Source of the DNA: CAZALT01 sp964485515
Lineage (GTDB): Bacteria; Actinomycetota; Acidimicrobiia; Acidimicrobiales; Acidimicrobilacustridaceae
Reading direction: 5' to 3'
Length of the DNA: 13,625 bases
Assembly (NCBI GenBank): GCA_964485515.1
Contig: CAZALT010000095.1
Span: 1-13,625 of the forward strand
In this document: positions 1 through 8,700 of the stretch, in pieces
Numbering within the stretch: the stretch's first letter is position 1
Layout of the letters: each line of letters opens with the position of its first letter
Notes under the pieces: model-generated
Told to the model about the DNA's origin: nothing
The model's input: the letters and a program-made list of their open reading frames with translations, nothing else
Database searches by the model: none
Position numbers and translations under genes: made by a program

Positions 1-1287
1 CGGCGGCGGGATCGGTGGGGTCGGCGCGCTCGCCGCGGGAATCCAGACCGCGAACGCGGCGCCCTTGCCCGGCTCGCTGACCACCTTCACCTCGCCACCG
101 TGGGCCTCAGCGATCTGTCGAACGATCGTTAGACCGAGCCCGCTGCGCACCTCGCCCTTTTGGTGGGTCGCCTCACCTTTCCAGAACCGCTGGAACACCC
201 GTTCCTGGTCTTCGAACGCGATGCCGGGACCCTCGTCGGTCACGGCCATCCACACCCAGGGAGCCTCCGACCCGGCGGTCACCCGAACCGTCGTGCCGGG
301 TGGACTCAGACGGATCGCGTTCGCGATCAGGTTGGCCAGCGCCTGGCGAAGCGCCAGTCGATCGCCGTCGACGAGCAACTCGAGCGGAGCGTGCGCCTCG
401 AGCCGTACGCCGGAAGACGCCGCGGATGCCGTGAACTCCTGAGCCGCCTCACCGATGATCGCCCCGATGTCGACCGGCTGCCGCTCCATGGAGAGGGCGC
501 CTTTGCGGGCGTACACGAGCAGATCGTCGACCAGCCGACTCATGCGCTCGCTCGACGTCTGGACGACCTCGGCCGTGTGGCGGAGATCCTCGACCGTCGC
601 ATCGGGATCCGACAGCGCCACATCGACGTTGGTGCGGATGACCGCGAGCGGGTTGCGGAGCTCGTGGGAAGCCTCGTGGATGAAGTCCCGCTGGCTCCGG
701 AACGCGTCGTCGATCCGCCCCAGCATGTTGTCGAACGTGTCGGCCAGCTTCTTGAGCTCGTCGTCGGGGCCCTGGAGCTCGATGCGTCTGCTCAGGTCGG
801 TCGCCTGGATGTCCTGGGCCACCCGCGTGATCCGTCCGATGGGGCGCAGGAGCCGACCCGAGACGAACCAACCCACGAGGAACGACATGACGAAGAGACC
901 GGCCAACGCCCCGAAGGAGTAGTTGCGCAGGGTCTCGAGCGCGCGGGTGTTCGCCTGCTTCTCGATCAGCTCGCCGACGTTGAAGAACTGATCGGTGACG
1001 ACCACCCGGGTTCCATCCCGAAGGACGTACTCGTTGTCGACGGTCCTGATGACCTCCGCCTCCGACAGCTCCCGTGCGAGCCCGATGTAGATGGCGGCGA
1101 CCACGATCGACGCCAGGCTGAAGAGGATGACGGAGTAGACGAGGGCCATCCGGAAGCGGATCGATCCCATCCATGCCGGCAGCATCGACGCGGCCTTCAC
1201 CGAGTGGGCATGTCCGGCCACGTGGATGGCGTCCGGGTTCGGTTGGAAAGAATCCGCTGGTTCGGTCGGAGCGCCGGCCTCGGTCAT
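1..1287 (-). CDS. Sensor histidine kinase (HAMP, HisKA, HATPase), 3' end cut by window
   Basis: This is a membrane sensor kinase that should autophosphorylate on histidine and pass phosphate to the adjacent response regulator. The ATG at 1287 overlaps the regulator's TGA (ATGA overlap), which fixes the start. 429 residues are visible and the frame is still open at base 1. Reading the reverse strand I see a hydrophilic N-terminus of about 45 residues, TM1 at about 47-69, a short extracytoplasmic loop, TM2 at about 122-143, and then a HAMP linker. The H-box is SHELRNPL with phosphoacceptor His208. The ATPase domain has N-box NLIANA (318-323), G1 DEGPGI (351-356), F-box FQRFW (365-369) and G2 GLGLTIV (383-389). 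The visible end is Pro/Ala-rich and continues beyond the window. The small loop gives no clue to the ligand. The architecture is like MprB/PrrB-type actinobacterial kinases, but I cannot assign an ortholog. Confidence 0.93.
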   Translation of the reverse strand, partial: MTEAGAPTEPADSFQPNPDAIHVAGHAHSVKAASMLPAWMGSIRFRMALVYSVILFSLASIVVAAIYIGLARELSEAEVIRTVDNEYVLRDGTRVVVTDQFFNVGELIEKQANTRALETLRNYSFGALAGLFVMSFLVGWFVSGRLLRPIGRITRVAQDIQATDLSRRIELQGPDDELKKLADTFDNMLGRIDDAFRSQRDFIHEASHELRNPLAVIRTNVDVALSDPDATVEDLRHTAEVVQTSSERMSRLVDDLLVYARKGALSMERQPVDIGAIIGEAAQEFTASAASSGVRLEAHAPLELLVDGDRLALRQALANLIANAIRLSPPGTTVRVTAGSEAPWVWMAVTDEGPGIAFEDQERVFQRFWKGEATHQKGEVRSGLGLTIVRQIAEAHGGEVKVVSEPGKGAAFAVWIPAASAPTPPIPPP

Positions 1288-2015
1288 GACGTTCCCGTCG
1301 CCGCCAATCGGTAGCCGCGCCCGATGACCGTCTCGATCATCGGAGCTTCGTCGCCGACAGCGAGCTTGCGCCGCAGGGTTCCGACCGTCACCCGCACGGT
1401 GTTGGTGAACGGGTCGGCGTGTTCGTCCCAGACGTGTTCGAGGAGCGTCTCTTGGGACAGCACCTCTCCCTCGTGGGCCATGAAGTAGCGCAGGAGGGCG
1501 AACTCCTTGGCGGTCAGCTCGAGCCTGCGCTCGCCGCGCCGGGCGAGGTGGTGCGCGTCGTCGAGCTGGACCTCGCCGACTTGGAGCACCGACGACGTCA
1601 TGGCGGTGTCGCGGCGAAGGAGGGCCCGCACCCGTGCCGACAGCTCGGGGAACGCGAACGGCTTGACGAGGTAGTCGTCCGCGCCGATGTCGAGACCGCC
1701 CACGCGGTCGTCGAGGCTGTCGCGCGCCGTGAGCATCAGCACTCGGGGCTGCACCGCCAGAGACCTGTCCTGTCGCACCTGGCGACACACCTCGGTGCCC
1801 TCGATGCCCGGCATGGTGATGTCGAGGCACAGGAGGTCGTACTGGTTGTACGCGATGCGGTCGAGGGCGTCGTCGCCGCTGTGGGCCACATCGACGGCAT
1901 AGCCCTCACGGCGCAGGCCGCGGGCGACCGCCTCGGCCAGATCCACTTCATCGTCGACCACGAGCACGCGCACGGACGGTGACGGTACCGCTTGGACCTC
2001 GCGCTCCGTCACCAC
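1284..2015 (-). CDS. OmpR/PhoB-family response regulator
   Basis: This is a DNA-binding response regulator partnered with the kinase that follows it by a 4-bp overlap. Counting from GTG 2015, the receiver domain occupies about 15-130, with acidic pair D21/D22, phosphoacceptor D65 (CLDITMPG) and conserved K118 (YLVKP). A winged-helix domain fills about 145-240 (ELTAKEFALLRYF, then TVRVTVGTLRRKL and GRGYRLA). The start is a choice. The frame is open back to GTG 2219, but that extension would translate two palindromic repeats and is unlikely. GTG 2015 or 2012 follow a GGAGAAGG purine run at 2038-2031, although the spacing of about 15 nt is long. GTG 1973 would give the classical short N-terminus VRVLVVDDE but has no clear ribosome site. 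Family assignment is certain; the regulon is unknown. Confidence 0.93.
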   Translation of the reverse strand: MVTEREVQAVPSPSVRVLVVDDEVDLAEAVARGLRREGYAVDVAHSGDDALDRIAYNQYDLLCLDITMPGIEGTEVCRQVRQDRSLAVQPRVLMLTARDSLDDRVGGLDIGADDYLVKPFAFPELSARVRALLRRDTAMTSSVLQVGEVQLDDAHHLARRGERRLELTAKEFALLRYFMAHEGEVLSQETLLEHVWDEHADPFTNTVRVTVGTLRRKLAVGDEAPMIETVIGRGYRLAATGTS

Positions 2016-2041
2016 TCGCCGCGCCGGTGCCCTTCTCCCCA

Positions 2042-2093
2042 GAATTGCGTTGATCTTGTTCGCGTCCCGCACAAGATCGACGCCAGAAGCGCA
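2042..2093. repeat. Palindromic direct repeat, copy 1
   Basis: This is the first of two 52-bp direct repeats. It contains 16-bp arms at 2047-2062 and 2068-2083 around a 5-nt loop, with two mismatches between the arms (core GATCTTGTTCG against CGCACAAGATC). It lies in the divergent spacer between the response regulator and moxR. It could be an operator, a stable RNA hairpin, or a dispersed REP-like element. Confidence 0.8.
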
Positions 2094-2103
2094 GCGGCGG
2101 GCC

Positions 2104-2155
2104 GAATTGCGTTGATCTTGTTCGCTTCCCGAACAAGATCTACGCCAGAAGCGCA
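2104..2155. repeat. Palindromic direct repeat, copy 2
   Basis: This is the second copy, exactly 62 bp after the first. Its arms at 2109-2124 and 2130-2145 differ at one position, and the inner 11 bp (GATCTTGTTCG / CGAACAAGATC) pair perfectly across loop CTTCC. The flanks GAATTGCG and CCAGAAGCGCA are shared by both copies, so the whole unit was duplicated, not only the hairpin. Confidence 0.82.
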
Positions 2156-2228
2156 CCGCCGGCGTACTCGCCGCCTTTACCTCGCCCTTCGGTCGACTGT
2201 GATCGACTGTGCCGGTCACGATCTCTTC

Positions 2229-2234
2229 AAGGAG
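2229..2234 (+). promoter_or_regulatory. Ribosome binding site of moxR
   Basis: AAGGAG ends 11 nt before the ATG at 2246. It selects this ATG as the start of the MoxR gene over upstream open frame. Confidence 0.7.
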
Positions 2235-2245
2235 CTCCCCGTCTC

Positions 2246-3701
2246 ATGTCTGACGCCCTCGGAACACCGCCCTCGGCACACGCCCCGACCGCCCCCTCCC
2301 CCGGCGGCCCGGTCGACCCGGTGCTCCTCGAGAAGACGCTCTTCGAGATCAAGCGGGTCATCGTCGGGCAGGACCGCGCCATCGAGCGGCTCCTCGTGTC
2401 GCTCCTCGCCAAGGGCCACTGCCTCCTCGAAGGGGTCCCCGGTCTTGCCAAGACGCTCGCCGTCGAGACGCTCGCCACCGTCGTCGGTGGCACGTTCACC
2501 CGCATCCAGTTCACGCCCGACCTCCTCCCCGCGGACATCGTCGGCACCCGCATCTACCGGGCGTCGAGCGAGAGCTTCGACATCGAGTGGGGCCCGATCT
2601 TCGCCAACTTCGTGCTCGCCGACGAGATCAACCGTGCGCCGGCCAAGGTCCAGAGCGCCATGCTCGAGGTCATGGCTGAGCACCAGGTCTCGGTCGGCGG
2701 AGTCACCCGCCAGGCAGCCGATCCCTTCCTCGTCCTCGCCACGCAGAACCCGATCGAGTCCGAGGGCGTCTACCCCCTCCCCGAGGCGCAGCGCGATCGC
2801 TTCCTCATGAAGATCGTGGTCGACTACCCGAACGCGACCGAGGAAGCCGAGATCGTCCGACGCATGGGTGTGCGCCCACCGCGCGCCCAGCAGGTACTCG
2901 ACCTCGACCAGCTCGTCGGGCTCCAGAAGGCGACCGATGCGGTGTACGTCGACCGCGGGGTCGTCGACTACGCCGTGAGCCTCGTGATGGCCACCCGAGA
3001 CCCGGCCGCCTACGGGCTGGCCGAGCTCTCCGAGCTCGTGTCCTACGGCGCCAGCCCCCGTGCCAGCATCGGCCTCGTCTCCGCCGGTCGGGCCCTCGCC
3101 CTGCTCCGTGGCCGCACCTACGTGCTGCCCCAGGACGTGTTCGACGTCGCCCCCGACGTGCTGCGCCACCGCCTCGTGCCGAGCTACGAAGCGCTCGCCC
3201 AGGGCCTCACCGTCGAGCACCTGCTCGCCCGCCTGCTGAGCACCGTGCCCGCCCCGCGCATCGCGCCGTCGCAAGCTCCCACCGCGCANNNNNNNNNNNN
3301 NNNNNNNNNNNNNNNNNNNNNNNNNNNNNNNNNNNNNNNNNNNNNNNNNNNNNNNNNNNNNNNNNNNNNNNNNNNNNNNNNNNNNNNNCCCGGCTCCGAC
3401 GACCCCCGCCGCGCCCACCTACGCGGCTCCGGCACCGGCCGGCCGGAGCTGGGCCGCACCGACCCCAGCTCCGAGCGCGACGCCCGCCCCGGCTCCCATC
3501 CCGACGCAGGGTGCGGCGCCACAGGCCCCCGCTCCGTTCGACGCGACCAAGCTGTCGCCGTGGTCCGAGCCGACGACGGCCACACCGAACCCGGCCCCCG
3601 CACCGGCGGCCGGGAATCCGACTCCTGCACCGGCCGCGAACCCGGCGGCGAATCCGGCCGCGAATCCGGCCGCCAACGACGGCTCGGCCGAGACCGCCTG
3701 A
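2246..3701 (+). CDS. moxR: MoxR-family AAA+ ATPase with Pro/Ala-rich tail, interrupted by assembly gap
   Basis: MoxR ATPases act as chaperone-like machines that mature or activate partner proteins, usually together with VWA-domain proteins. Visible motifs are Walker A GVPGLAKT (63-70), Walker B VLADEINR with D126/E127, and the sensor region ATQNPIESEGVYPLPEAQRDRF. The lid domain runs to about residue 340. The gene then enters a 100-N gap. After the gap, the frame starting at 3390 reads as an Ala/Pro/Thr-rich tail ending in NPAA repeats and a TGA at 3699-3701. I take this as the MoxR C-terminus because the composition before the gap (PAPRIAPSQAPTA) matches. It is two-thirds of a codon out of phase with the N-terminal part only because the N run is a placeholder. 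The gene is first in a three-gene operon and resembles mycobacterial Rv1479 (MoxR1). The exact tail length is unknown. Confidence 0.9.
3289..3388. other. Assembly gap, 100 N
   Basis: This is a run of exactly 100 N, the customary length for a gap of unknown size. It lies inside the low-complexity Pro/Ala coding tail of moxR, the kind of sequence where short-read assembly fails. Frames on either side agree only if the true missing length is a multiple of three. Confidence 0.97.
3639..3674 (+). repeat. 12-bp coding tandem repeat (NPAA) in MoxR tail
   Basis: There are three consecutive 12-bp units of the type AATCCGGCCGCG, encoding Asn-Pro-Ala-Ala, followed by a partial AAC. They sit close to the end of the MoxR tail and suggest slippage-driven length variation of a disordered segment. 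Confidence 0.8.
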
Positions 3702-3706
3702 TCCAC

Positions 3707-4702
3707 GTGACCCGTCACGCGCCTCCCCCACCCGGCAACAACCGGGACCTCCTCGGATCGGTGAACCGTCCACCGCGCCTGGCCACGACGGCGTCGGCCG
3801 AGGTGCTGCGCCGGCTCGACCTGAGCATCTCTCGGCAGCTCGACGGCATCCTCCAGGGCGACTACCGAGGGCTGGTCCCCGGCCACGGAAGCGATCCCGG
3901 CGAGACCCGGCAGTACCAGCCGGGGGACGACGTCCGCCGCATGGACTGGAACGTGACGGCCCGCACCCAGCAGCCACACGTCCGCGAGACCATCGCCGAC
4001 CGAGAGCTCGAGACGTGGGCTCTCGTCGACGTGTCGGCCAGCCTCGACTTCGGCACCGCCGAGTGCGAGAAGCGCGACTTGGCCCTCGCTGCCACCGCCG
4101 CCGTCGGCCTCCTGACCGCACGCACCGGCAACCGGGTCGGAGCGCTGTCACTCTCGGGGAAGGGCATCGACACCATCCCGGCGAAGTCGGGTCGGAACAA
4201 CCTGCTCGCACTCCTCCACCGCGTCCTCGTCGCGGCCCGCGACGGCGGCCCAGGTTCCACGGACCTGGCCGGCGGACTCCGCCGCATGGACTCGCTCATG
4301 CGACGGCGGGGCCTCGCCGTGGTGATCTCCGACTTCGTGGATCAGAGCGACTGGGATCGCCTGCTCCGCCAGCTCGCGGTGCGCCACGAAGCGCTCGCCA
4401 TCGAGATCGTCGATCCCCGCGAGCTCGAGCTCCCGAACATCGGGCTGGTCGAGTTCCGCGATCCGGAGACCGGTGCCGGCATCGAGATCCAGACGGCGAA
4501 CGCCAAGGTCCGTCAGCGCTACGCCCAGCGGGCCACCGCCCAACGAGCCGACATCGCCCGCCGCATCCGATCTGCGGGTGCCGACCACCTCGTCCTTCGC
4601 ACCGACCAGGACTGGATCGTCGACCTGATCCGGTTCGTGTCCTTCCGCCGCGAGCGCACCGAAGCGCTGTCGCGCGCCATCTCCCTTGGAGCCCCCCGAT
4701 GA
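3707..4702 (+). CDS. DUF58 domain protein (Rv1480-like)
   Basis: This is the middle gene of the MoxR/DUF58/VWA operon. DUF58 proteins carry a degenerate VWA-like fold and are thought to be partners of the MoxR ATPase; their biochemical role is not settled. From GTG 3707 the protein has 331 residues, close to the size of Rv1480. The DUF58 signature is clear: YQPGDDVRRMDW at 70-81, then a DVSAS stretch with D108, S110 and S112 that resembles a MIDAS metal site. No membrane segment is evident, so it is probably cytoplasmic. GTG 3707 lies 5 nt after the MoxR stop, which suits translational coupling, but I see no strong ribosome site. GTG 3761 is an alternative start and would drop a proline-rich N-terminus. 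The 3' end overlaps the next gene by 4 bp (ATGA). One continuous frame joins it to MoxR across the gap, but that is an artefact of the 100-N placeholder. Confidence 0.9.
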   Translation: MTRHAPPPPGNNRDLLGSVNRPPRLATTASAEVLRRLDLSISRQLDGILQGDYRGLVPGHGSDPGETRQYQPGDDVRRMDWNVTARTQQPHVRETIADRELETWALVDVSASLDFGTAECEKRDLALAATAAVGLLTARTGNRVGALSLSGKGIDTIPAKSGRNNLLALLHRVLVAARDGGPGSTDLAGGLRRMDSLMRRRGLAVVISDFVDQSDWDRLLRQLAVRHEALAIEIVDPRELELPNIGLVEFRDPETGAGIEIQTANAKVRQRYAQRATAQRADIARRIRSAGADHLVLRTDQDWIVDLIRFVSFRRERTEALSRAISLGAPR

Positions 4703-5652
4703 GCCTTCTCGAACCACAACGACTCTGGCTTCTGCTCGGTGCCGTCGCCCTGCTCGGCACCTATGTGGCCATGCAGTTCCGTCGCCGCCAGTACGCGGTG
4801 AAGTTCACGAACATGGACCTGCTGGCGTCGGTCGCTCCCAAGCGACCCGGTTGGCGCCGTCACCTCCCTGCGCTCGCCTACCTCCTCGCGTTGACCGCGC
4901 TCATCGTCGGCTTCGCCCAGCCGGCCCGCGACGAACAGGTGCCGCGTGAGCGGGCAACGATCATCATGGCGATCGACACCTCGCTGTCGATGGAGGCCAC
5001 CGACGTCGCACCGACTCGTCTCGCCGCGGCGAAAGAGGCGGCCACCGACTTCCTCGACATCCTGCCCGACAAGATCAACGTCGGGCTCGTCACCTTCGAC
5101 GGCAACGCCAGCCTCGCCGTTCCGCCCACCACCGACCGCGAGGCGGTGGCCACCGCCATCGAGAACATCAAGCTCGGTGAAGGCACCGCGATCGGCGAAG
5201 CGATCTTCTCCAGCCTCGATGCGATCGCGCTCGTGCCGGCCGACGACGAGGGCAGTCCTCCCCCGGCCCGCATCGTGCTGATGTCCGACGGGACCACGAC
5301 GATGGGGCGCGACAACGAGGGCGCGGTCGCCGAGGCCGCCAAGCAGCAGGTTCCGGTCTCGACCATCGCCTTCGGCACCGACGACGGCACCATCACCCTC
5401 CAGGGCCAGCCCTACCCGATCCCCGTACCGGTCGACAAGGCGTCGCTGGAGACCATCGCCGAGACGACCCAGGGCAGGTTCTACTCGGCGGCCAGCGAGA
5501 AGCAGCTCTCCGAGGTCTACGCGAACATCGGATCGTCAGTCGGCTACACGACTGAGCAGGTCGACATCACCTCCTGGTTCATCGCAGGCTCGATCCTCCT
5601 CCTGGTAGCAGCCGGAGGCATGTCGCTGGTCTGGTTCAGCCGCCTGCCCTAG
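4699..5652 (+). CDS. Membrane-anchored VWA-domain protein (BatA/Rv1481-like)
   Basis: This is the third gene of the operon, 317 residues, starting at an ATG that overlaps the DUF58 stop and is preceded by TTGGAG. VWA proteins of this family bind a divalent metal and are the expected partners of MoxR ATPases. The layout is membrane segment 1 at about 8-25, segment 2 at about 57-73, a VWA domain with MIDAS motif DTSLS (D93, S95, S97), the conserved Thr in GEGTAIGEAIF and the Asp in LMSDGT, then a C-terminal membrane segment near 295-312. The pattern NMDLLASVAPKRPGWRRHLP after the first helix and the position of all three helices match Rv1481 of Mycobacterium as I remember it. The VWA domain should lie between helices 2 and 3. 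Which side of the membrane it faces cannot be read from the sequence. Confidence 0.93.
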   Translation: MSLLEPQRLWLLLGAVALLGTYVAMQFRRRQYAVKFTNMDLLASVAPKRPGWRRHLPALAYLLALTALIVGFAQPARDEQVPRERATIIMAIDTSLSMEATDVAPTRLAAAKEAATDFLDILPDKINVGLVTFDGNASLAVPPTTDREAVATAIENIKLGEGTAIGEAIFSSLDAIALVPADDEGSPPPARIVLMSDGTTTMGRDNEGAVAEAAKQQVPVSTIAFGTDDGTITLQGQPYPIPVPVDKASLETIAETTQGRFYSAASEKQLSEVYANIGSSVGYTTEQVDITSWFIAGSILLLVAAGGMSLVWFSRLP

Positions 5653-5690
5653 CCCCGAGAGGATCCTGGTCAGCGAGGGAGCGAAGCTGT

Positions 5691-5735
5691 TCGACCGAGC
5701 TGACCGAGCTGACCAAGCTGACCAAGCTGACCGAG
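5691..5735. repeat. 9-bp tandem repeat in convergent spacer
   Basis: There are four exact-phase 9-mers CTGACC(G/A)AG at 5700-5735, preceded by a degenerate unit TCGACCGAG. They lie between the stop of the VWA gene and the stop of smc. GGTCAGC at 5668-5674 can pair with GCTGACC at 5699-5705 or with later units, so the region can form alternative hairpins and could act as a two-way terminator. No T-run is present. Confidence 0.75.
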
Positions 5736-5745
5736 CCCGAAAGCG

Positions 5746-8700
5746 TCAGCTTCCCGTCGCGCCGACCTTCTCGCTGACGACCTTGGAGCTGCCGCCGGGG
5801 ACCATGGTGACGCCGTAGAGGCAGTCGGCGGCTTCCATCGTGCGCTTCTGGTGGCTGACGATGACGAGCTGGGCTTCCTTGCGGAACTCGGCGATGAGAC
5901 CGAGGAAGCGGTGCAGGTTCATGTCGTCGAGGGCGGCCTCGACCTCGTCCATGACGTAGAACGGCGAGGGGCGGCTGCGGAACACGGCGAACAGGAACGC
6001 GAGAGCGGTGAGCGAGCGCTCGCCGCCGGAGAGCAACGACAGCTTCTTGACGTTCTTGCCCGAGGGCTTGGCCTCCACCTCGATGCCCGTGTCGAGCAGG
6101 TTGTCGACGTCGGTGAGGCGAAGCCGACCCGTGCCGCCCGGGAACAGGGTGACGAACAACTGCTCGAAGTTGGCCGCCACGTCGGCGAAGGCCGACGCGA
6201 AGACGTTGACGATCTCGCCGTCGATGGCCTTGATGATCTTGGCCAGCTCACGACGTGATTCCTTGACGTCGTCGAGCTGCTGCTGGAGGAACTCGTGGCG
6301 CTCCTGGAGCGCCTCGTACTCCTCGAGGGCCAACGGGTTGATGGGACCCATGATCCGCAGGTCCCGCTCGAGCTCGCGGATGCGGGCGTTGGGGTTGACC
6401 CCTTCGCCGAGCGGCGGGCACTCGGCCGCGATGGCCACGGCCGGCTCGGTGTCGAGATCCCGGCGCAAGGACTCGACCGCCGTCTCGATGCGGAGCTTGG
6501 TCTCGGCGTCGGCGATCTCGATGCGCTGGATCTTCTCGCGCAGCTCGGCGAGCGTCTTCTCGGCGGCAGCCCGTTCACGGCGGAGCCGATCGAGCTGACC
6601 GGCGACCTCGCGCGCCGCTTCGCTCTGGCGACGGCGGCGCTCGCGGAGGTCGGTGAGCACGGTCTCGATGGCGACGACCCGCCCGTCGATCAGCTCGGCC
6701 AAGCGGTCGGTCGCGACCTGGCGAGCGTCGAGCTCGACCCGTCGGGACTCGGCCTGCTCACGCTCGGCGGCTGCGCCTTCGAGCCGCTGTTCGACCTCGG
6801 CCAAGCGGGTCGTGAGGAACTGTCGACGCTCCTCGACGGCACCCGAACGGACCTCGAGGTCGGTGCGCAGGCCACCGACGTTGCTGGCGCGCTCGTCGAG
6901 GTGAGCGCGCGCCGCACCCATGCGCTGGCCGGCCTCGGCGCTCTCGTCCTCCATCGCTTCGAGGGCCGGCAACTGCGCTTCGAGCTCGGCGACGCGAGCC
7001 TGCTCGCGGTCGACGCGCTCGTCGAGCTCGACGAGGTGACCCTCCAGCGTCTCAGCCTCCTTGGCGGCGTCGCGCCGTTCGGTCTCGACCCGCTGGAGTC
7101 CGTCGCCTGCCGCGCTCAGGTGCCCGTCGTTGTCGTCGAGCTTGCGCGACAGGTCTTCTTCGGCCCGCTTGGCCTCGGCCACCGATTCACGCGCCGCGAC
7201 GGCCCGGGTGTGCGCCGAGGCGACGGCCGCCGCTGCCTCCTCGGTCCGGCGGCTGGCCTCGTCGAGCGCAGCCCCGGTGGCGCCGGCGCCGGCCATGCCC
7301 AGTCGCCAGCCGGACCGACCGAAGCGGTCGCCGGCGTTGGTGACCACGGTGAGGTCGGGGTGCGCCAGAGCGGTGTCGATGACGTCGGCGAGGCTGCCGT
7401 GGACGACGACGGCACCGCCGATGAGGGCGTCGAGCAGTGGGTCGACGTCGGGACGGAGCGACCGGACGTGCGAGCGGACCCGCTCGCCGACAGATGCCCC
7501 CACGGCGGGCACCGAGACGATCGAGCCAGCGGTCGCGCCCAGTGCGAGGACCGCACCGTTGAGCTCGGCGCTCTGGAGCGCCTCGATGGCGAGCCGTCCG
7601 TTGACCGGACCATCGACCACGACGGCCGCCAGCGCCTCGCCGGCCGCGGCCTCGAACGCCGACTCCCACCCGGGGTCGACGTCGACGAGCTCGAGCAACG
7701 TGCCCAGGACTCCGTCGATGTCGGACAGGCGCTCGGCACCGGCGCGCGAGCGCGCTTCGTCGAGCGCGAGGGAGAGCGCCTCGGAGCGGGCCTGCCACGC
7801 GTGGAGCTCGCTCTCGGCATCGCGGTGCGTCTGCTCGGCGGCGGCGAGGGACTCCTCGGTCTTGGCCCGCCACTCCTCGGCGCCGTCGAGCGACTCGACG
7901 AGGGGCAGCTCGGCGGCCTCGGCTTCGCCCAGCTCGCGACGGAGGCGCTCGGCCTCCTCGGCGAGCCGGCTGACGTTCTCGGCGAGCCCAGCGAGGCGAC
8001 TCGCGGTGCGATCGCGTTCGGCGGCCCCGCGCTCGACGGCGTGGCGCAAGGCGGCGAGCTCGCCGCGGACCTCGGCCGCGGCGCCGCTGGGCGCCGGTAT
8101 GCCGTCGGCCCATTCGAGCTCGAACTGGCGACGCTCCTCGGCGAGCTTCTCGGTCGCCTCCGCGAGCTCCTGGAGGTGCGGCTTCATCTCCTCGGCCTCG
8201 GCCTCGACGTCGCGCAGCTCACCCGCCAGCCGTGCCGACTCCGCTTCGAGCGATGCGACGACTCCTTGGTCGACGAAGGATCGTCGGTCGCGGTCGATGC
8301 CGCGGCGACGCTCGGCGATGAGGCTCGCGAGACCCCGGGCGCGCTGGAAGAGCGATTCGAACTGGGCGAGCGAGTCGCCGAGGTCGTCGCCGCCCATGGC
8401 CGAGAGCTGGGCCTCGGTGGCGAGCACCTGGGTGTCGAGCCCGGCCAGCGTGGCGCGGGTCTCGCCCTCCTCCTTGGTGAGCTCGATGCGGTTGGCCGAC
8501 GACGCTTCGAGTCGACGCTGGAGCGTGTCGAGCTCGCGGCCGGCAGTGAACAGGCGCAGGGCCTGGAGCTCGGCCACGACATCGCCATGACGGCGGGCCG
8601 CGTCGGCTTGGCGTTCGAGGGGGCGCAGCTGGCGCCGCACCTCGCGGAGCAGGTCCTGGAGGCGCTGGAGGTTGCCCTCGGTGGCGGTGAGCCGACGCTC

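Noticed and set aside
160..1314. A 384-codon plus-strand frame at the left end
   Set aside because: It lies antisense to a complete set of histidine kinase motifs and shows no protein-like features.
2042..2155. Rho-independent terminators facing each other
   Set aside because: The hairpins lack T-tracts and sit upstream of two divergent genes, where no transcript is expected to end.
2016..2219. N-terminal extension of the response regulator to GTG 2219
   Set aside because: It would translate both palindromic repeats and precedes a normal receiver-domain start. No family member has such an extension that I know of.
2246..4702. A single 818-residue MoxR-DUF58 fusion protein
   Set aside because: It depends on the 100-N placeholder keeping phase. 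The Ala/Pro tail after the gap reads well in another frame with a stop at 3701, and the two domains are separate genes in known operons of this type.
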